Origin: Epiperipatus broadwayi
Lineage: Eukaryota > Onychophora > Udeonychophora > Euonychophora > Peripatidae
Length of the DNA: 64,000 nt
Direction: 5' to 3'
NCBI GenBank assembly: GCA_028023455.1
Contig: JAQFVV010012416.1
Span: 7,173,594 to 7,237,593, forward strand
Made by a program: the position numbers and the translations under genes. Shown one piece after another: positions 51,490 through 63,885 of the stretch; the first letter of the stretch is position 1, and each line of letters begins with the position of its first letter. Below the pieces are notes generated by a model. That model saw only the letters and a list, made by a program, of their open reading frames with translations. It was not told the DNA's origin and did no database searches.

Positions 51490-51952
51490 GAATAAAAAAT
51501 AGTCATAGATCACATAACCTCATTCTTTTAAGCTTAAAGGAATGGGGTCATGTGATCTATGACTCTATTTTTTTTCTATTTATAGTCTCTGCTTTAAGTC
51601 TTATGTGATGTCATATTGCTATGACTACTAATATATGGTTTGGCTGAAGATCTCTCAGCCTATATAGCTATTTAAGTTGGATAGCTAGGTTTGAAGACAT
51701 ATAAGTATCTGAAAATTTCAGATTTTCCAATCAATAGATAACTTTTAGATAAATGCTGTTTTTGGGTTGGTATTTTTAGATCTAGTGTCTGAACCTAACC
51801 CTGACACCTCTCTGAGGAGTGCCAAAGCATGAAACCATTGGTCAGAGGTTTGGGGGGGGGGGTTTCCTGACAGAGATATTTTAAATGCTTTCTCTAGCTA
51901 AGTATTTATCACAAAGCTTGTTGAGAAATTAGCAATGCTCACTGTTTATACA
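51490..51952 (+). mobile_element. Family C element with a short inverse cap
   Basis: A hairpin at 51500-51575 (AGTCATAGATCACATAACCT versus GGTCATGTGATCTATGACT) is followed by a direct unit with GAAAATTTCAGATTTTCC, the ribozyme, and GCTTGTTGAGAAATTAGCAA. It has the same partial-inverse start as other elements here. Confidence 0.7.
51791..51866 (+). ncRNA. Type I hammerhead ribozyme, family C, intact core
   Basis: CTGAGGA at 51812-51818, helix II GTGC-CAAA-GCAT (one G-U), GAAA at 51831, helix III ACC-ATT-GGT, C17 at 51843, then AGAGGT pairing with ACCTCT by six Watson-Crick pairs. The G-U of other copies is A-U here. Confidence 0.82.
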
Positions 51953-53180
51953 TGAGTATGTTGACTGATATTCTGAATAAATGTAAAATATTTAAAATTC
52001 ATTATGACAAATATTATCAAAAGTGCTTCACCATTATAAATTAGATATGTTTAGATAATACACATACATGTAGTAACTGATTATTGTAAATTTCCATTTT
52101 TAAGATGAAATTTTTATACTCACATCTTGAGAAAAAAGATCAAACAAAGTGATAGATGTATACAAGTATAGCTTTTCCAACGATTTGTTAAAATAAGATA
52201 TCTACATAAGCAATCTTTTAATCATATGAAAAAATTTATTAAACAGTATAATTCTTTATTATTTGATAAAGTGGATAAAAAATGAAATTTCTAACAAAAA
52301 CATTTGTTATCTACAATATACAAAGAATAAGTTCTCTATGAAAATTATTTACTTCAATAAGAATTTTTTTTTTTTTTTTCAACTATTGTTAATTTTAACA
52401 TACGGTTATTTTAATTTCAAAAACAATAATTCTTATTTTAAGAGGGACAAAACAGGATATAAGAAGATTATTTGTCATAAAATTCATGTGTTCTAACACG
52501 AACAATGGAGATCTTCTACCTAGATCATAATTGATAGCAAAGGATTATTTGTCAAAAAAAAAATCATGTGTTCCAACACATATTCAAATATATGAATTTA
52601 GGATAATATATTTAAACATTTGACCTAAATTAAAGTTACTATCCAAAAAGAATGACAATAGGAAGATATAATACAATATCAAAAAGATAAATGTAAATAT
52701 ATACATAATTGATATATATATTTAAGTTCTAAACATTATACCTTTAAATTTTAAAAGCATAAACAAACTCTAATAAAAGTCATAAGTTAGAGATTGCTGA
52801 TTCAGTTATTTGAATACTTGAAACATCTGCTTTCTTATTTGGAAATTATTTCATTCTTGATGATGTATTAATTAGTTTTATTTTATTTTTTTTATTCATA
52901 GTAAAATTAAAATCAAACTGTTACAAGTGTAAAACAACATTCTGTTAAAAATCATAAAAAAAGCACAGATTGATTCATTTATTCAATAAGCAGAAATTCT
53001 GCTTTTTCAGAAAACATTCCTTTTTGACAGCAATGCGAATCAGCCTTCCAATTCTGCTTTTCAGATTAAAATTATTATACATACTTCACAGAACAATCAT
53101 ATCCAAATATATTACTGGGATAAATTGCAAACAGATTCTAAAAAAACATTTTTGAAGTTTATTTAAAAACAGTTCTTTGG

Positions 53181-53472
53181 TATAAATAGTCAAAATAAGA
53201 ATCATAGATCACATGACCCTATCTCTTAAGCTTGTAAGTTATAAACAATGAGAATTGCCAATTCCTCTACAAGCTTTATAATAAATGCTTAGTCAGAGCC
53301 AGAACTTAAAATATCTCTATTAGGAACCTACCCTGACACCTCTCTGAGGAGTGCCAAAGCACAAAACCATGGTCAGGGGTGGGGGGGGTTCCTGACAGAG
53401 ATATTTTAAGTGCTGGCTCTGGCTAAGCATTTATCATAAAGCTTGTAGAGGAATTGGCAATCCTCATTGTTT
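53181..53472. mobile_element. Family C perfect-hairpin element with 10 bp target duplication
   Basis: AGTTCTTTGG at 53171-53180 and 53473-53482. The arms run from about 53241-53338 and 53387-53471 (GAGAATTGCCAATTCCTCTA versus TAGAGGAATTGGCAATCCTC), so helix I of the ribozyme at the apex continues into a palindrome of about 90 bp. Confidence 0.75.
53332..53393 (+). ncRNA. Hammerhead, family C, inactivated (G12 to A), at palindrome apex
   Basis: Outer helix I AGGAACC/GGTTCCT (7 bp), inner ACACCTCT/AGGGGT, CTGAGGA at 53344-53350, helix II GTGC-CAAA-GCAC. GAAA has become AAAA, removing G12. The change is CG to CA, as expected from CpG decay. Confidence 0.75.
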
Positions 53473-53882
53473 AGTTCTTTGGAATATCTTGCAATTTGTC
53501 TTAGTAACATATTTGGGCTTGAGTGATCTGTGAAGTATTTATATTCCTAAATGTTTCATATGTGATCAGTAATAAAAATCATTTAAATGCGAATAAAATT
53601 ATTAGCAAATTATTACACATGTGCAGCAGGATAATATTAAAAAATACACAGTAATTTCATTGATTAAGCCTGTAAACCATGGCAAAAATGTATGATGCTC
53701 TACCTAAAATAAAAAGACTTTAAAATGTTTTGCTCATGTGCATGCTGTACCATCTGGAGACAGTTTTACCACTTTTTTTTTGAAAATTATTATTTTGATG
53801 GCAATGTTTATCAGTTTTCTAATTCTACTTTCCAGACTCAACAACTAAAAGTAATTCATATGCACAGCTGAATAATTGATAT

Positions 53883-54848
53883 ACACCTGGATCTCATTTT
53901 ATGTGGTAGATAGGTTCCACAGAAAACCCACATTAAAAAAAATCACACAAAAATAGACTTAATTTACCTTGATAAATGGGGGATAGGTGCTGTAATTTTC
54001 AGAATTCACATAAAAGCAAAGCAACAAAGAAAAATTACTTTAAAATTTGCATTAAAAAATAAACAAATAAAGTATGACTAATAAAAAATTTCAAATATTT
54101 GAAAAATATTAATACAAGACAAACTTTTTTTACTTTTTTTTATTACTACAGTATTTAATTTTACATTTTTCATACATATTTTAATCATTACCACTAGCGT
54201 TCGTTTGTAATCTGGTAAGAAATTAGATTCGATGTGATGTAATGTATTGTGGTTTCTCCTTAAATGAAGTCAAGAATCTCTCAGCAATTATGCCCAGAGA
54301 AACCTATTAGCCACTTTATTTTTATCCATGAAGTGATGTACAACTAGCACCATTTTCAGTCTTGTACTGTGTTAATGGTTATCTGTTTCTATATTTAAAA
54401 AATGAGATCGCAATCAAAACATTAACATTAGAAAGATTATTTTCAGTTTATAAAATCTTCGTTTTTTTATTTTAAAAATCTAAAAGATTATTTATTTCTG
54501 TTATATATAACATAATACGTTTTAAAAGTTTAAATTTTTTGAATATTTATTGCAATATTTTTATATGCAAGTATAAATCTATTATTATTATTTACTCATT
54601 AGTATAAGTAGGTTATTTACATAGAAGCTAAGTTCTAAATACAGCTTCAGGCCATATTCACATTAGCTGCTAATATAACATTATATTTTTGGGGTAAAAA
54701 GTATTTCAAGTCAAAATAAGTTATTAATAATTTAAATTTCTTGATATCTAATAAATATAGTGAAATATGAAAGATATTAAGAAGAAATATGAATCGCAAA
54801 ACTTCAAAATCGCATTAAAATAATCCGCATAAAACGAGACCCAGGTGT
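53883..54848. mobile_element. CACCTGGG-ended inverted-repeat element, CpG-depleted copy
   Basis: It starts ACACCTGGATCTC and ends GAGACCCAGGTGT, flanked by AT-rich TA repeats. The first 350 bases and the last 100 align by eye with the copy at 60328-61190, including the phrases AGCAAAGCA, ATGACTAATAAAAAATTTCA and ACAAGACAAACTTTTTT. CG positions of the other copy are mostly TG or CA here, consistent with methylation decay and greater age. It has no open frame, so it is probably a non-autonomous DNA element. Confidence 0.75.
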
Positions 54849-55734
54849 ATATATAATTTAAATGGAAACAGCAAAAACATCTGAGAAACTATATATAAAT
54901 GATACTCATAAGTCAATAAATGCAAATATCATTGACATTATTAAAACCAGAGCTTGAAAATTATATATTAGCCTGATTTTAAGTATGGCAAGAATAATTC
55001 TGAAATTACAATTGACATTTAGAGGATAAAGGTAAAACCTTATTTTTAAAGTAGTATAATATAAATGAAAAGTCAATTTTTGTAAATGTAAATGTCAAAT
55101 ATACTATTTAATGTATATGAAATTTAAACAGAAGCAATCAAAACTTCCAGATAACTATGTAAAAATTGATACATCAATAAGTGTAATGAATAGAATGACC
55201 ACCTATTCCTAGAACTCTGGATGTTCTTAAGCATGCATTGATGATGCTGTTGGAAATACAGTGTACAATCAGAAATATTTACCTGATTTTAATAAGGTGA
55301 AAATAATTCTGAAATTATGATAAGGCAAAACCTTATTATTTTAAACAAACTGACAATATAAATGAGTTGTTTTTTTTAAAATATAAATATCAAATACTCA
55401 TAACTTAACATTGCTTCTGTTTAAATTTCATAAACACTAAATTATGCATATTTAATATTTACTTACGACTACTGACTTTTCACATCTATTATGAGGTTGT
55501 TTAAAATAAAGCACTGTCTTTATAATTGTAATTCTAGAATTATTCTTTACACCATGCTTAAAATATGGCTGATATACAAATTTCTTACTCTACTTCCACA
55601 ACATCAATGACTGAATCCTTACAAACATCCAGAGCACAAGAAATAGATTATCATTCTATTTTTTTTGCATTGATTGATATCTATGAATTGGTTGCTTCTA
55701 TTTAAATTTCATATACATTAAGTTAAGCATGTGA

Positions 55735-55925
55735 TAATTAATATATTGGACTATTTCCGTCATCGATCATTAAACGTTGAATGTATACAAAATTTTACAA
55801 CTTATTCAAATACAAACAATTTGTTAGTAATAACCCCAAATAGACAACACAGGTTAGTAATTATATCTAATATACCATCATCACAAACCTTCAGGAAAAT
55901 ATTAAGTTATGCATATTTGATATTT
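55735..55925. repeat. Family G repeat, copy
   Basis: Phrases TATTGGACTATTTCCGTCAT, TTGTTAGTAATAACC and ACACAGGTTAGTAATTAT match other G copies. Confidence 0.45.
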
Positions 55926-56639
55926 ATATATGAACAATACTTTTGCTGCGAAGGGTATAAATAAGCAGATGATTCAAATATGCAGTGTTTGTTCATCTGC
56001 TTACCGAAGTGGTTCTTGATATGCAGACAAACAAACATTTGAAAATTGAATTACAAATACAAACAACGGAAAAATCAATATTAAATAAGTAGATAACTGA
56101 ATTAAATTGATTAACTTAAGCCTTACAAAACAGACAAAGATCTGATCCTCTAAAATTTATTGTAACTCTTAATTTAGACAGAAAAGTGTTCTCTGTACAA
56201 TTTGTTTGCTGGAGAAAGGTTTGTTGTTGCAGAATCAATATCCCACAACCAAAGATCCTATCATTTGTCTTTCCCTCCCTTATAGTATTAATAAATAGAT
56301 AAGTTTTTCTTATTATACTTATTAAATGCCAGGTGATAAAAAAAAATTCTATGTTTTTCTAATCTTCTTTTACCCCAATAAATGTACCTTAAAAACCTAG
56401 ATTAACTAAGATCAAATACCTGAAAGAAAATTATCATCAAGTCTGTTTGAAACTTTTTTAAAACTAGCCCAATTTCAATCCTAATGTTGTGATCGTGACA
56501 GGTAGATGAATTAACTATTACGTGATATTTCTTTACAATTTACAAATGTGACAATGTAAATGGCAAAGGTCTTCAGACAACTTTTCGTAAAAAAAAAAAA
56601 AAAGGCACTCCTTTACTAAAGTTTCGAAAAACTAGATGG

Positions 56640-56870
56640 CTAGAGTTTGAATAGATTTAATTTTTTAATTAAAAATAGTAAGATGCCTATTTACCGACTA
56701 GTTAAGTATTGAATAGTCAACAGGATTGGCTATAAATTGGCTACTTGAGAAAGAGAAAAAAATTGCAAGCCAAACTGTAAACTATAAAACTTTTCAAGTT
56801 TCACCTGGATAGAATTTGAATCGAGATCACCAACATAACAAATGAATAGGTTATCATTACATCATAAAGA
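56640..56870 (-). repeat. Family H SINE-like repeat, copy
   Basis: It shares AGATGCCTATTTACCGACTA, AACAGGATTGGCTATAAATT and the tRNA-like end AATTTGAATCGAGATCACC. Confidence 0.45.
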
Positions 56871-57710
56871 TCTTTCAAATGTGCAGATATGTGCATATAT
56901 TATATATACATGAATAAACTATGTACACGTAATATTACTCAAAACTAAGATTTTTTTTTTTTAAAAAAAAACAAAGATTAAATGATTATTCTTATTACAA
57001 TATTCTTTCATTTTTGTTTATGTCATTTTCTTAAAAGTCACTCAGATTTCAAGTTAAAAAGTTTTAGAGTAATTTGAATTTTTGTTGTTGCCAGAGATTT
57101 TGAATTAGTTTTACAGAGCAATTCTATATTTTTATTAAGAGAATCAAATTATATAGTAATTATTACTAGTATTTAACATTCAATTGTTTGATTAGTCCCT
57201 TATAGAAAGACAATAACATTAACTTTCATTTTAAATGGGGGGGGGGGGTTCTATTTTAAATATAATTTTTTTATAAATATGGAATAAAAACTATGTCTAC
57301 GTATATCATACAAGAAATTATTTATTAATGACTGCCAGATGTTTGTCTTACACAATACTATAACTAAATGAAATCTTATTTGTGTAGATTGTATATATAA
57401 AGTAGACTAATTCCTAATCAACCTGGTTTTACCTGATCAGCATCTGAAAGGTGCAAGGATTTAATTATTTCAATTTCAAAATCTTTTTTGTTAATGTCTT
57501 TAATTAAGAAATGATTTAGTATTCTTTTTTCTAAAAAAAAAAGAGAGAATATTTATCAGGATTTAATCGTAGTTTATTGAATAAACCATAAACTGTCATT
57601 TGATGTCGGTTAAATACGGAAAGTTGACTAATCATTAGTCAGTTATCGTGGTTGAAAAATAATATTTCATATTTTGCTCCGTAGACTCCGTTCGCATGCA
57701 ATCACATATT

Positions 57711-58022
57711 TTATCACATGATCACCATTTCTTATACTAGCACATAATTGTTATTAAACAAGGTAAAACCTTCATACAGTAGCGCCACACTGTGCCAACC
57801 AGAGTAATCAATGGATGCCAGAAGGTTTGTGCATAAAATCCCTATCTAATGTAGTGCTCTCAGATCCAAGGCTCCTTACTGATGAAGGCTACAAGCCAGA
57901 AACTAGTCTGGAATATTGGATGAGCAGGCACTAGATAGGGATTTTATGCACAAGCCTTCTGGCATCCATTGATTACTCTGGTTTGGCACAGGGTGGCACT
58001 ACTGTATTGAGAGTTTTGCCAC
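57711..58022. mobile_element. Family A palindromic element
   Basis: Inverse arms with CAGAGTAATCAATGGATGCC and its complement and TCTTATACTAGCACATAATT at the left, as in 34723-35097. A target duplication was not seen. Confidence 0.75.
57864..57921 (+). ncRNA. Type I hammerhead ribozyme, family A, intact core
   Basis: Outer helix I ATCCAA (57864-57869) pairs with TTGGAT (57916-57921). Core CTGATGA at 57879-57885, helix II GGC-TACAA-GCC, GAAAC-TA-GTC. Inner helix I is weakened (CTCCTTA with TGGAAT). Confidence 0.68.
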
Positions 58023-58149
58023 TTTTTTTTTTAAAAGAAGTAATCAAATAAATTCCTAGTAATTCTTTGTAAGATGATGATTAAGAGTGAACATTAAAAA
58101 AAAGTTACTAAAAATAGGAATTAAATATTGTCAGCTGTTGTGCTAAGGC

Positions 58150-61100
58150 TACCTTTGGGTTCCACAGGTGATAGACAGTGGAATGGCTTTTGGATATGAA
58201 TGTCAACTGTGAATAATAAAAGCATAGCATCTTACTGCTGCCATGTAGGATAGGATGTTACTATCAAAGGCTAGCTAGTGTTTGCAATAAGAAATTTTTT
58301 TCTGTTTCCCACTTTTCCTTCTTCGGTTACCTAAGTTATTGTATAACTCAGTCTCTGTAAACCTCTCATGTCATCAGACAATCCCTTATTAAAAATTGTG
58401 ACAATGGATTTGTTTTTGTGCAACAACATTTCCATTTTTTTTTTCTAAATAAAGGTACATGGAATTTGCCAACTTTACTTGATACAATCTTTCAAAACCA
58501 GAACAGAGACTTCACACGTGACTAAGATGTTGCCAAGATTTAAGAATGGTGTCTTCCAGATGAAAAAAGTTTAATAAATCAAATGGATGGACCCAATTTG
58601 TTTTTTGGGGGAAGTCAGGTCAATCAGTGAAAGGATATAGCATGGTTTTTGATTTGCTATAAGGTCTACTTCAGCATTTTCTATTGTTGGAATTCCTCAT
58701 TGTATCAATAAAAGGTTAAGGGTGTTAAAACTCATCTAAAGTAATAGGTACTAGTGCTCATTTTATTAGTGCCTATAAGCCTCAATCTTAGATAGCATTA
58801 TTACACCAATATCATTAAAAGATTGACTTTTTACTTCTTGGTGACTTTAATGCACATATTGGAAGAGTACACTTTGTTTAAAAGTTATTGAAACGAATGA
58901 TATTGGTGCAATAAATTCAAATGGTGTGTTATTATTGAATTTATGCATAATACATTTTTACTGACTATCAAAAACACTTTGTTTAGGAAACAAAATACTT
59001 TCCAGAAACATGTACACACCACCCATGCTCAAAACATTGACATTTAATAAATTACATTATAGTTAGGTAACAGAAAAAATGTGAAATTCATATTACACGC
59101 CTAATTACATGTACAGATTGTTGAACAAATCATAGATAAGTACACTCACAATTAAAATGGTTAGATTAAAAAATAGATATTACTCTAATTGTATTCACAC
59201 ACAAAAAAAAATGGTATTCATTCTTTAGAAAAATCTGTTCTAGTTAACAAATTTTCAACTGCTATTAAAAAATAAAATTATTTTGGATCTTTAGGACTGT
59301 CATATTACTAAATATTTGAATTATCTTTAAAAAATGTTATGAATATAAATTAATCTATTTCAAGGTTCATTAAAAAAAAAAAAAAAAGAATCCTAACTAC
59401 TTTTCTAATAATAGTCTAATTAATGATTTAATTGAAAGAAAACGTGTAACATTTTCTTCTTGGCAAAATAATAGATTTAATGTGGAAATTCGTAATAAAT
59501 AATTGAAAAATTAAAATAACTGTTTAATTACAGAAAGAATTTACAAAAAATTTAAATAAATAAATATGAAGATCTATAATGAAAAAGATATGTAAATAAG
59601 TTTTAAAAAAATGTACATAATTATTGTTTTTTTTTTTTGTTAATAAAGATTTTAATTGAAACAAGAAATAATAAAGATCTGAAGGCAGAAATTTAACAAC
59701 TTAACAACTGACAAAAAGACTTAAAATGATTGGTGGATTCAAAGTGCAAAGAAGATACAGATATTCGACCGTGGTCATTCTAAATCTTTTTTTTATTATT
59801 ATTCATTGAAAGCAATATATGGACCTGAAATATGGTATCATAATCTTATATCTAAAGATGGGAGGGACTCTCTTTCATGATGAGAATATTTTAAAGAGGT
59901 GGAAGGAGTATTTGATCATCCTTTGAATAATGACACTAGGATGACAATTTTTAATGAGATGTCCATTTTGTTTATTCATTTAGATTTGGACAAAGATATT
60001 CAGCTTAATGAAGTTAAAATAACTTTGTAATCTTAAAACGGAAAAGGCTGCAGGCCCTTGATATAATACCTGGAGTAGATTTAAAATATGGTGGTGATAT
60101 GTTAGTTTCAAAAATATTGGAATTTTTTAGGATTATGTAGATCTGTGAAGTTGTGCCATCTAATGTCAATTTTTAAAAGCAAAGGAAATAAACAAGATTG
60201 CAATAATTATTATGGTATTATTCCCACTATAGCAAAAGTACTTCCAAGAATTTTGTTGAATGTTGTTTCCAGTTATAGATGAACAATTAACTGAGATTCA
60301 ATGTGGTTTTAAAGAATCAAGCACTATACACCTGGGTCTTGATTTACGCGATAGGTTCCTCAGAAAACACGCGCAAATGAAATCGTGCAAAAATAGACGT
60401 AACTTACATTGAAAAAGGGGGGGTGCGGTCTGTGAATTTGCAAAATTCGCGTGAAAGCAAAGCACCAACGTAAAATTACTTTAAAATTCGCGCAAAAAAA
60501 AAAATAAGGAAATAAAATATGACTAATAAAAAATTTCAAATTTGAAAAAAATTGATACAAGACAAACTTTTTTAACTATAATATTTAATTTTATTCAAAA
60601 TAATATATTTTTACGCATAATTTACAGTACAGTAATTTACATTTTTTATACACATTTTAATTATTATGATTTTCTGGTGACAACGTAATTAGTAATTAAT
60701 CTTTGAGACGATGATTTTATTAATTGTTTACGAAGCTCGCGATATCCAGACATACAACCATTTAGCTCTCAGAATTTAAGAGCACGTTAATGATTAGTGT
60801 CATTAATAAGAAAATAATAATTGATTACGTTCTTTTTTAAAAAGAAAAACAGAATGTGATTTAAAATGCAAAATTAACACGTACAATGTTTGAACAAATT
60901 TACATTATAATCTTGTAAAATTTAATATGTGTATACATAAAATGTGGAAATCATGATTTTAATTTCATTATTGCATAAAATCTTACTATTATAAAGCACT
61001 GAAAATATTGAAATTACTAAGATGAAAGTCGAATTCCAATAATGTGCTATTACTTTCAATATAACGTAAGTGCGCAAAATTTATTATTTAAAGTAATAGC

Positions 61101-62310
61101 GCATTATCGGAAATCGACTTCCGGTGAAACACGAATCGCATAACTTCAAAATTGTGTTAAATAAGTCAGCATAAAAAGAGACCCAGGTGTATATATATAT
61201 ATGATTTTTGTTGCAAGTCAAATGGAAAAAAAGTGTCAGGAACAAAGGAGCATTTTATATATTGCTTTTATTGATTTTGGTCAAGGCATTTGATTCAGTT
61301 AATAGGACAAGTTGGTTGATCATCAAAATTTATTCATTTTATATAGTTTCTATATGATGAAATGGTAGAAAGTGTTATAACTACAGGTAGAAAGTCTGAA
61401 ATAAAAACAGGTGTTAGACAAGAATGTGTACTTGCTCCAATATTTAAATTTTTATGGCAGAGATCTTTGGAAATGTTTACAGGTGGCTTATCGAATATGG
61501 ACCAAGATAAGATACAGATTTAATGTTGGATTTTTAATTTCAATTGATTAAAAATAAAAACAAGCACATCTTCTTCTTGGTTTCTGGATTTACACTATGC
61601 TGGTGATTGTAGTATTTTTGCCAATTCAAAAAATAATTTACAGAATGTTCTTAATGATTTGAATGCAACAAAGTCAAGTTTTTTGATCAATCAGACAGAA
61701 AAAAATTCCCAGCAAGTAAACCCGTTTTAATACCAGGGTAGTTTTGTAAGTAGAAAAGTGGATTTAGATGTTGAGGTATAGCACAGATTCCAGTGTACTG
61801 CTGTTTTTAGAAAGAATAGGAGTATTCCGTCACTGAGAAATAACTAGGTGCAATTGAATTTGTTCTATATAAAGATGTAATTTTTGTATGATAGTGAAAC
61901 TTGGACAATCTATTGGCACAATATAAAAAGGCATTAGAAAATTTTCATTTAAGTTACACGATGTAAAGCAAGATCCTAAAACCAATTAGTATGTTCTTTG
62001 GCTTGCTTAGAATGATACTACTGAGTCCACTACGGTAAAATCACAGCTTTGGATTTGTCTTGTAAAATGAATAAATAATGGAAGACTACCTAAAAGGATG
62101 TTGTATGGTGAACTTGAGCATGGTTTTCATGAGAGAGGTAGATCCCGTCTACTTAGTAAGGATTATCTCAAAGACTTTCTAAAGAAATGCAATGTCAATT
62201 AGTTTTCATTGGAAAAATACCGACATTAGAGAGCTACAATTTGATAATAGTTTTAAAGTATTTCATCAAAATTTTCTGCTGAAGAAGTTAAAAGACAAAA
62301 TTTTTAAATA
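58150..62310 (+). mobile_element. Long decayed LINE with APE endonuclease and RT, interrupted by an inverted-repeat element
   Basis: No long frame survives, but conserved blocks are readable in order: LLGDFNAHIG of the APE endonuclease (about 58833-58862); NTLFRKQNTFQKHVHTTHAQ plus NIDI (about 58973-59045); KAAGPD-like and LKYGGDMLVSKILEFF of the RT entry (about 60040-60130); SKGNKQDCNNYYGIIP (about 60175-60225); QCGFKESSTI (about 60298-60327); then, after the insertion, EQRSILYIAFIDF (catalytic Asp), AFDSVNRTSWL, MVESVITTGRKSE, CVLAPI; and LHYAGDCSIFANSKNNLQ, where YADD has become YAGD. It ends with YDSETWTIYW, RLPKRMLYGEL and SKDYLKDFLKKCNVN. These blocks match the endonuclease-RT family often annotated as craniofacial development protein 2-like in animal genomes. 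Many stops and shifts make it a pseudogene. Confidence 0.8.
60328..61190. mobile_element. CACCTGGG-ended inverted-repeat element nested in the LINE, CpG-rich copy
   Basis: The ends are ACACCTGGGTCT and AGACCCAGGTGT, an inverted repeat, with TATA on both sides, suggesting a TA target. It has no coding sequence. It splits the LINE protein between QCGFKESSTI and the segment reading MEKKCQEQ, so it inserted after the LINE. A second copy lies at 53883-54848. This copy keeps many CG dinucleotides (for example ACGCG and TTCGCGTG) where the other copy has CA or TG, so it looks younger. Confidence 0.8.
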
Positions 62311-62639
62311 TTAAATAAACAAAAAAATGGATCACTATGTTCTATGCGCTGACGTATTTGTACTTCACAAATCGTTTTTTATAATCATTGCAAAACTCAT
62401 TTTTTGAATAATTTCTTTTCCACTTTCTCACTTTATTCTTTATAGTTAGAATGCTCACGTTTATTTATGAGCAGTTATTTATTATTATTACTGGTATATT
62501 AATTTTTATCAATTTTCGAATAATATGTTCTATTATATATATATAACTAGAGTGTTTTCTCATGTAATCCTCAACATCAATGTAACTTTGCTAAAAAAAA
62601 ATTTCTATTTCTTGCCCTGCTTCTTTTAATATATCAATT

Positions 62640-63150
62640 ACAATTCCATCATTAATGAATAATATACTTCTGTATTATAATTTTCATTATACCACTCTCA
62701 CGCAAGGTAGAAACTGGTTTCTATCCACATTTAATAAACTGGGGGGGGGGGGATATAATCAGGAATATATGATCAAAGACATGTGAAAACGATATATGAT
62801 CCCCAAGATGTACATTTTGTACTGAACCAGCACTCATCAGTTGGCCCAGACAACAATTTCTTACATCTTTATCATTGTTCAATATATATATAGTAAATTA
62901 CTACAGTTTAATTGATGTGTCAAACATGCTGCTCTCACAACTTTGACACAAATCACTTAATGGAAGTACATTAATAATTTTTATTTGTCATTCATTAGAC
63001 TAGAGATTATCTAATAATGAATAATATTTCTGTAGTATAATTTCCAGTGGTGCAGTGAAAATTGCACTACAGAAATGTTATTCATTATTGGATAATCTCT
63101 AGTGTAATGGATAACTAATAAAAATTATTAATATGTTATTATTTACGTTT
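62640..63150. mobile_element. Composite element M/E, second copy
   Basis: 62660-62980 is the inverse of 47020-47300. The palindrome 62973-63045 / 63050-63130 (TTCATTAGACTAGAGATTAT and its inverse) is a compact version of the terminal blocks at 46739-47025. Confidence 0.65.
62796..62852 (-). ncRNA. Hammerhead, family E, inactivated (G12 to A)
   Basis: Minus strand: GGGCCAA, CTGATGA, GTGCT-GGTTC-AGTAC (5 bp helix II, one G-U), AAAATG-TA-CATC, TTGGGGATCA. Helix III ATG/CAT and inner helix I CCAA/TTGG pair. GAAA has become AAAA. Confidence 0.65.
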
Positions 63151-63589
63151 ATTTTCTTATCTAACAGTTTCCAAAACTTTTCTTTAATATTCATTTTTAA
63201 TTGTATCGATTGTTAACTTCTTTCTAATTCCACCCCACCCCTCGTCATTAAATAAATTGTTGTCTGTACCTATATTAACTCCAAGATTTATACACTCTTA
63301 ACTCTAATTCTAAACAGTAAACTCTCCTCTTGTGAATTTAAAACCATATGTTCATTACTACAACATTAAGATGATGCAAAATTTTAACTTAGCAGTAATT
63401 TTTTTTCTTCATATAACTTGGAAAATAAACTTTGATCATTTTTTCCCCTTATCAATTTTATAAAACAATAAAAAAAAATTAATTGCTTATAAATACTGAA
63501 TGATCACAAATCACTCCATTTATTTTTCCAAAATAAAATCCAAAATTCCCAACGATAATTTGTATAAACTTTTGACAAATCATTTTGCA

Positions 63590-63885
63590 ATTAATATTTT
63601 CCTGAAGGTTTGCGATGATATTTTAATTGTATTTATATATTGAATTATTTCCATCACCTAGTATTGAATATTGATTGAATGTCTTTAGAAAAATTTAACT
63701 TTATTTAAATTTTCAAGGTACATTCAACTTTTAGTAACAGAACACAGGTTAATATATGCACACTGTTTCAAGAGGTATTATTCTCCTTTCTTCTTTTGCT
63801 GGTCTGAACAAAGTTAAATTTTTCTAAAGACATTCAATACTCAACACTAGATAATGGAAATAGTCCAATATATAAATACAGTTTT
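63590..63885. repeat. Family G repeat, palindromic copy
   Basis: 63648-63715 (TATTTCCATCACCTAGTATT, then GAATGTCTTTAGAAAAATTT) is inverse to 63806-63882 (TTTTTCTAAAGACATTCAAT, then ATGGAAATAGTCCAATATAT). Confidence 0.6.

Noticed and set aside
55980-56040. Possible upstream HIPK exon ending at a minus-strand GTAAGC donor
   Set aside because: The translated frames do not give the expected STYLQSRYY sequence.
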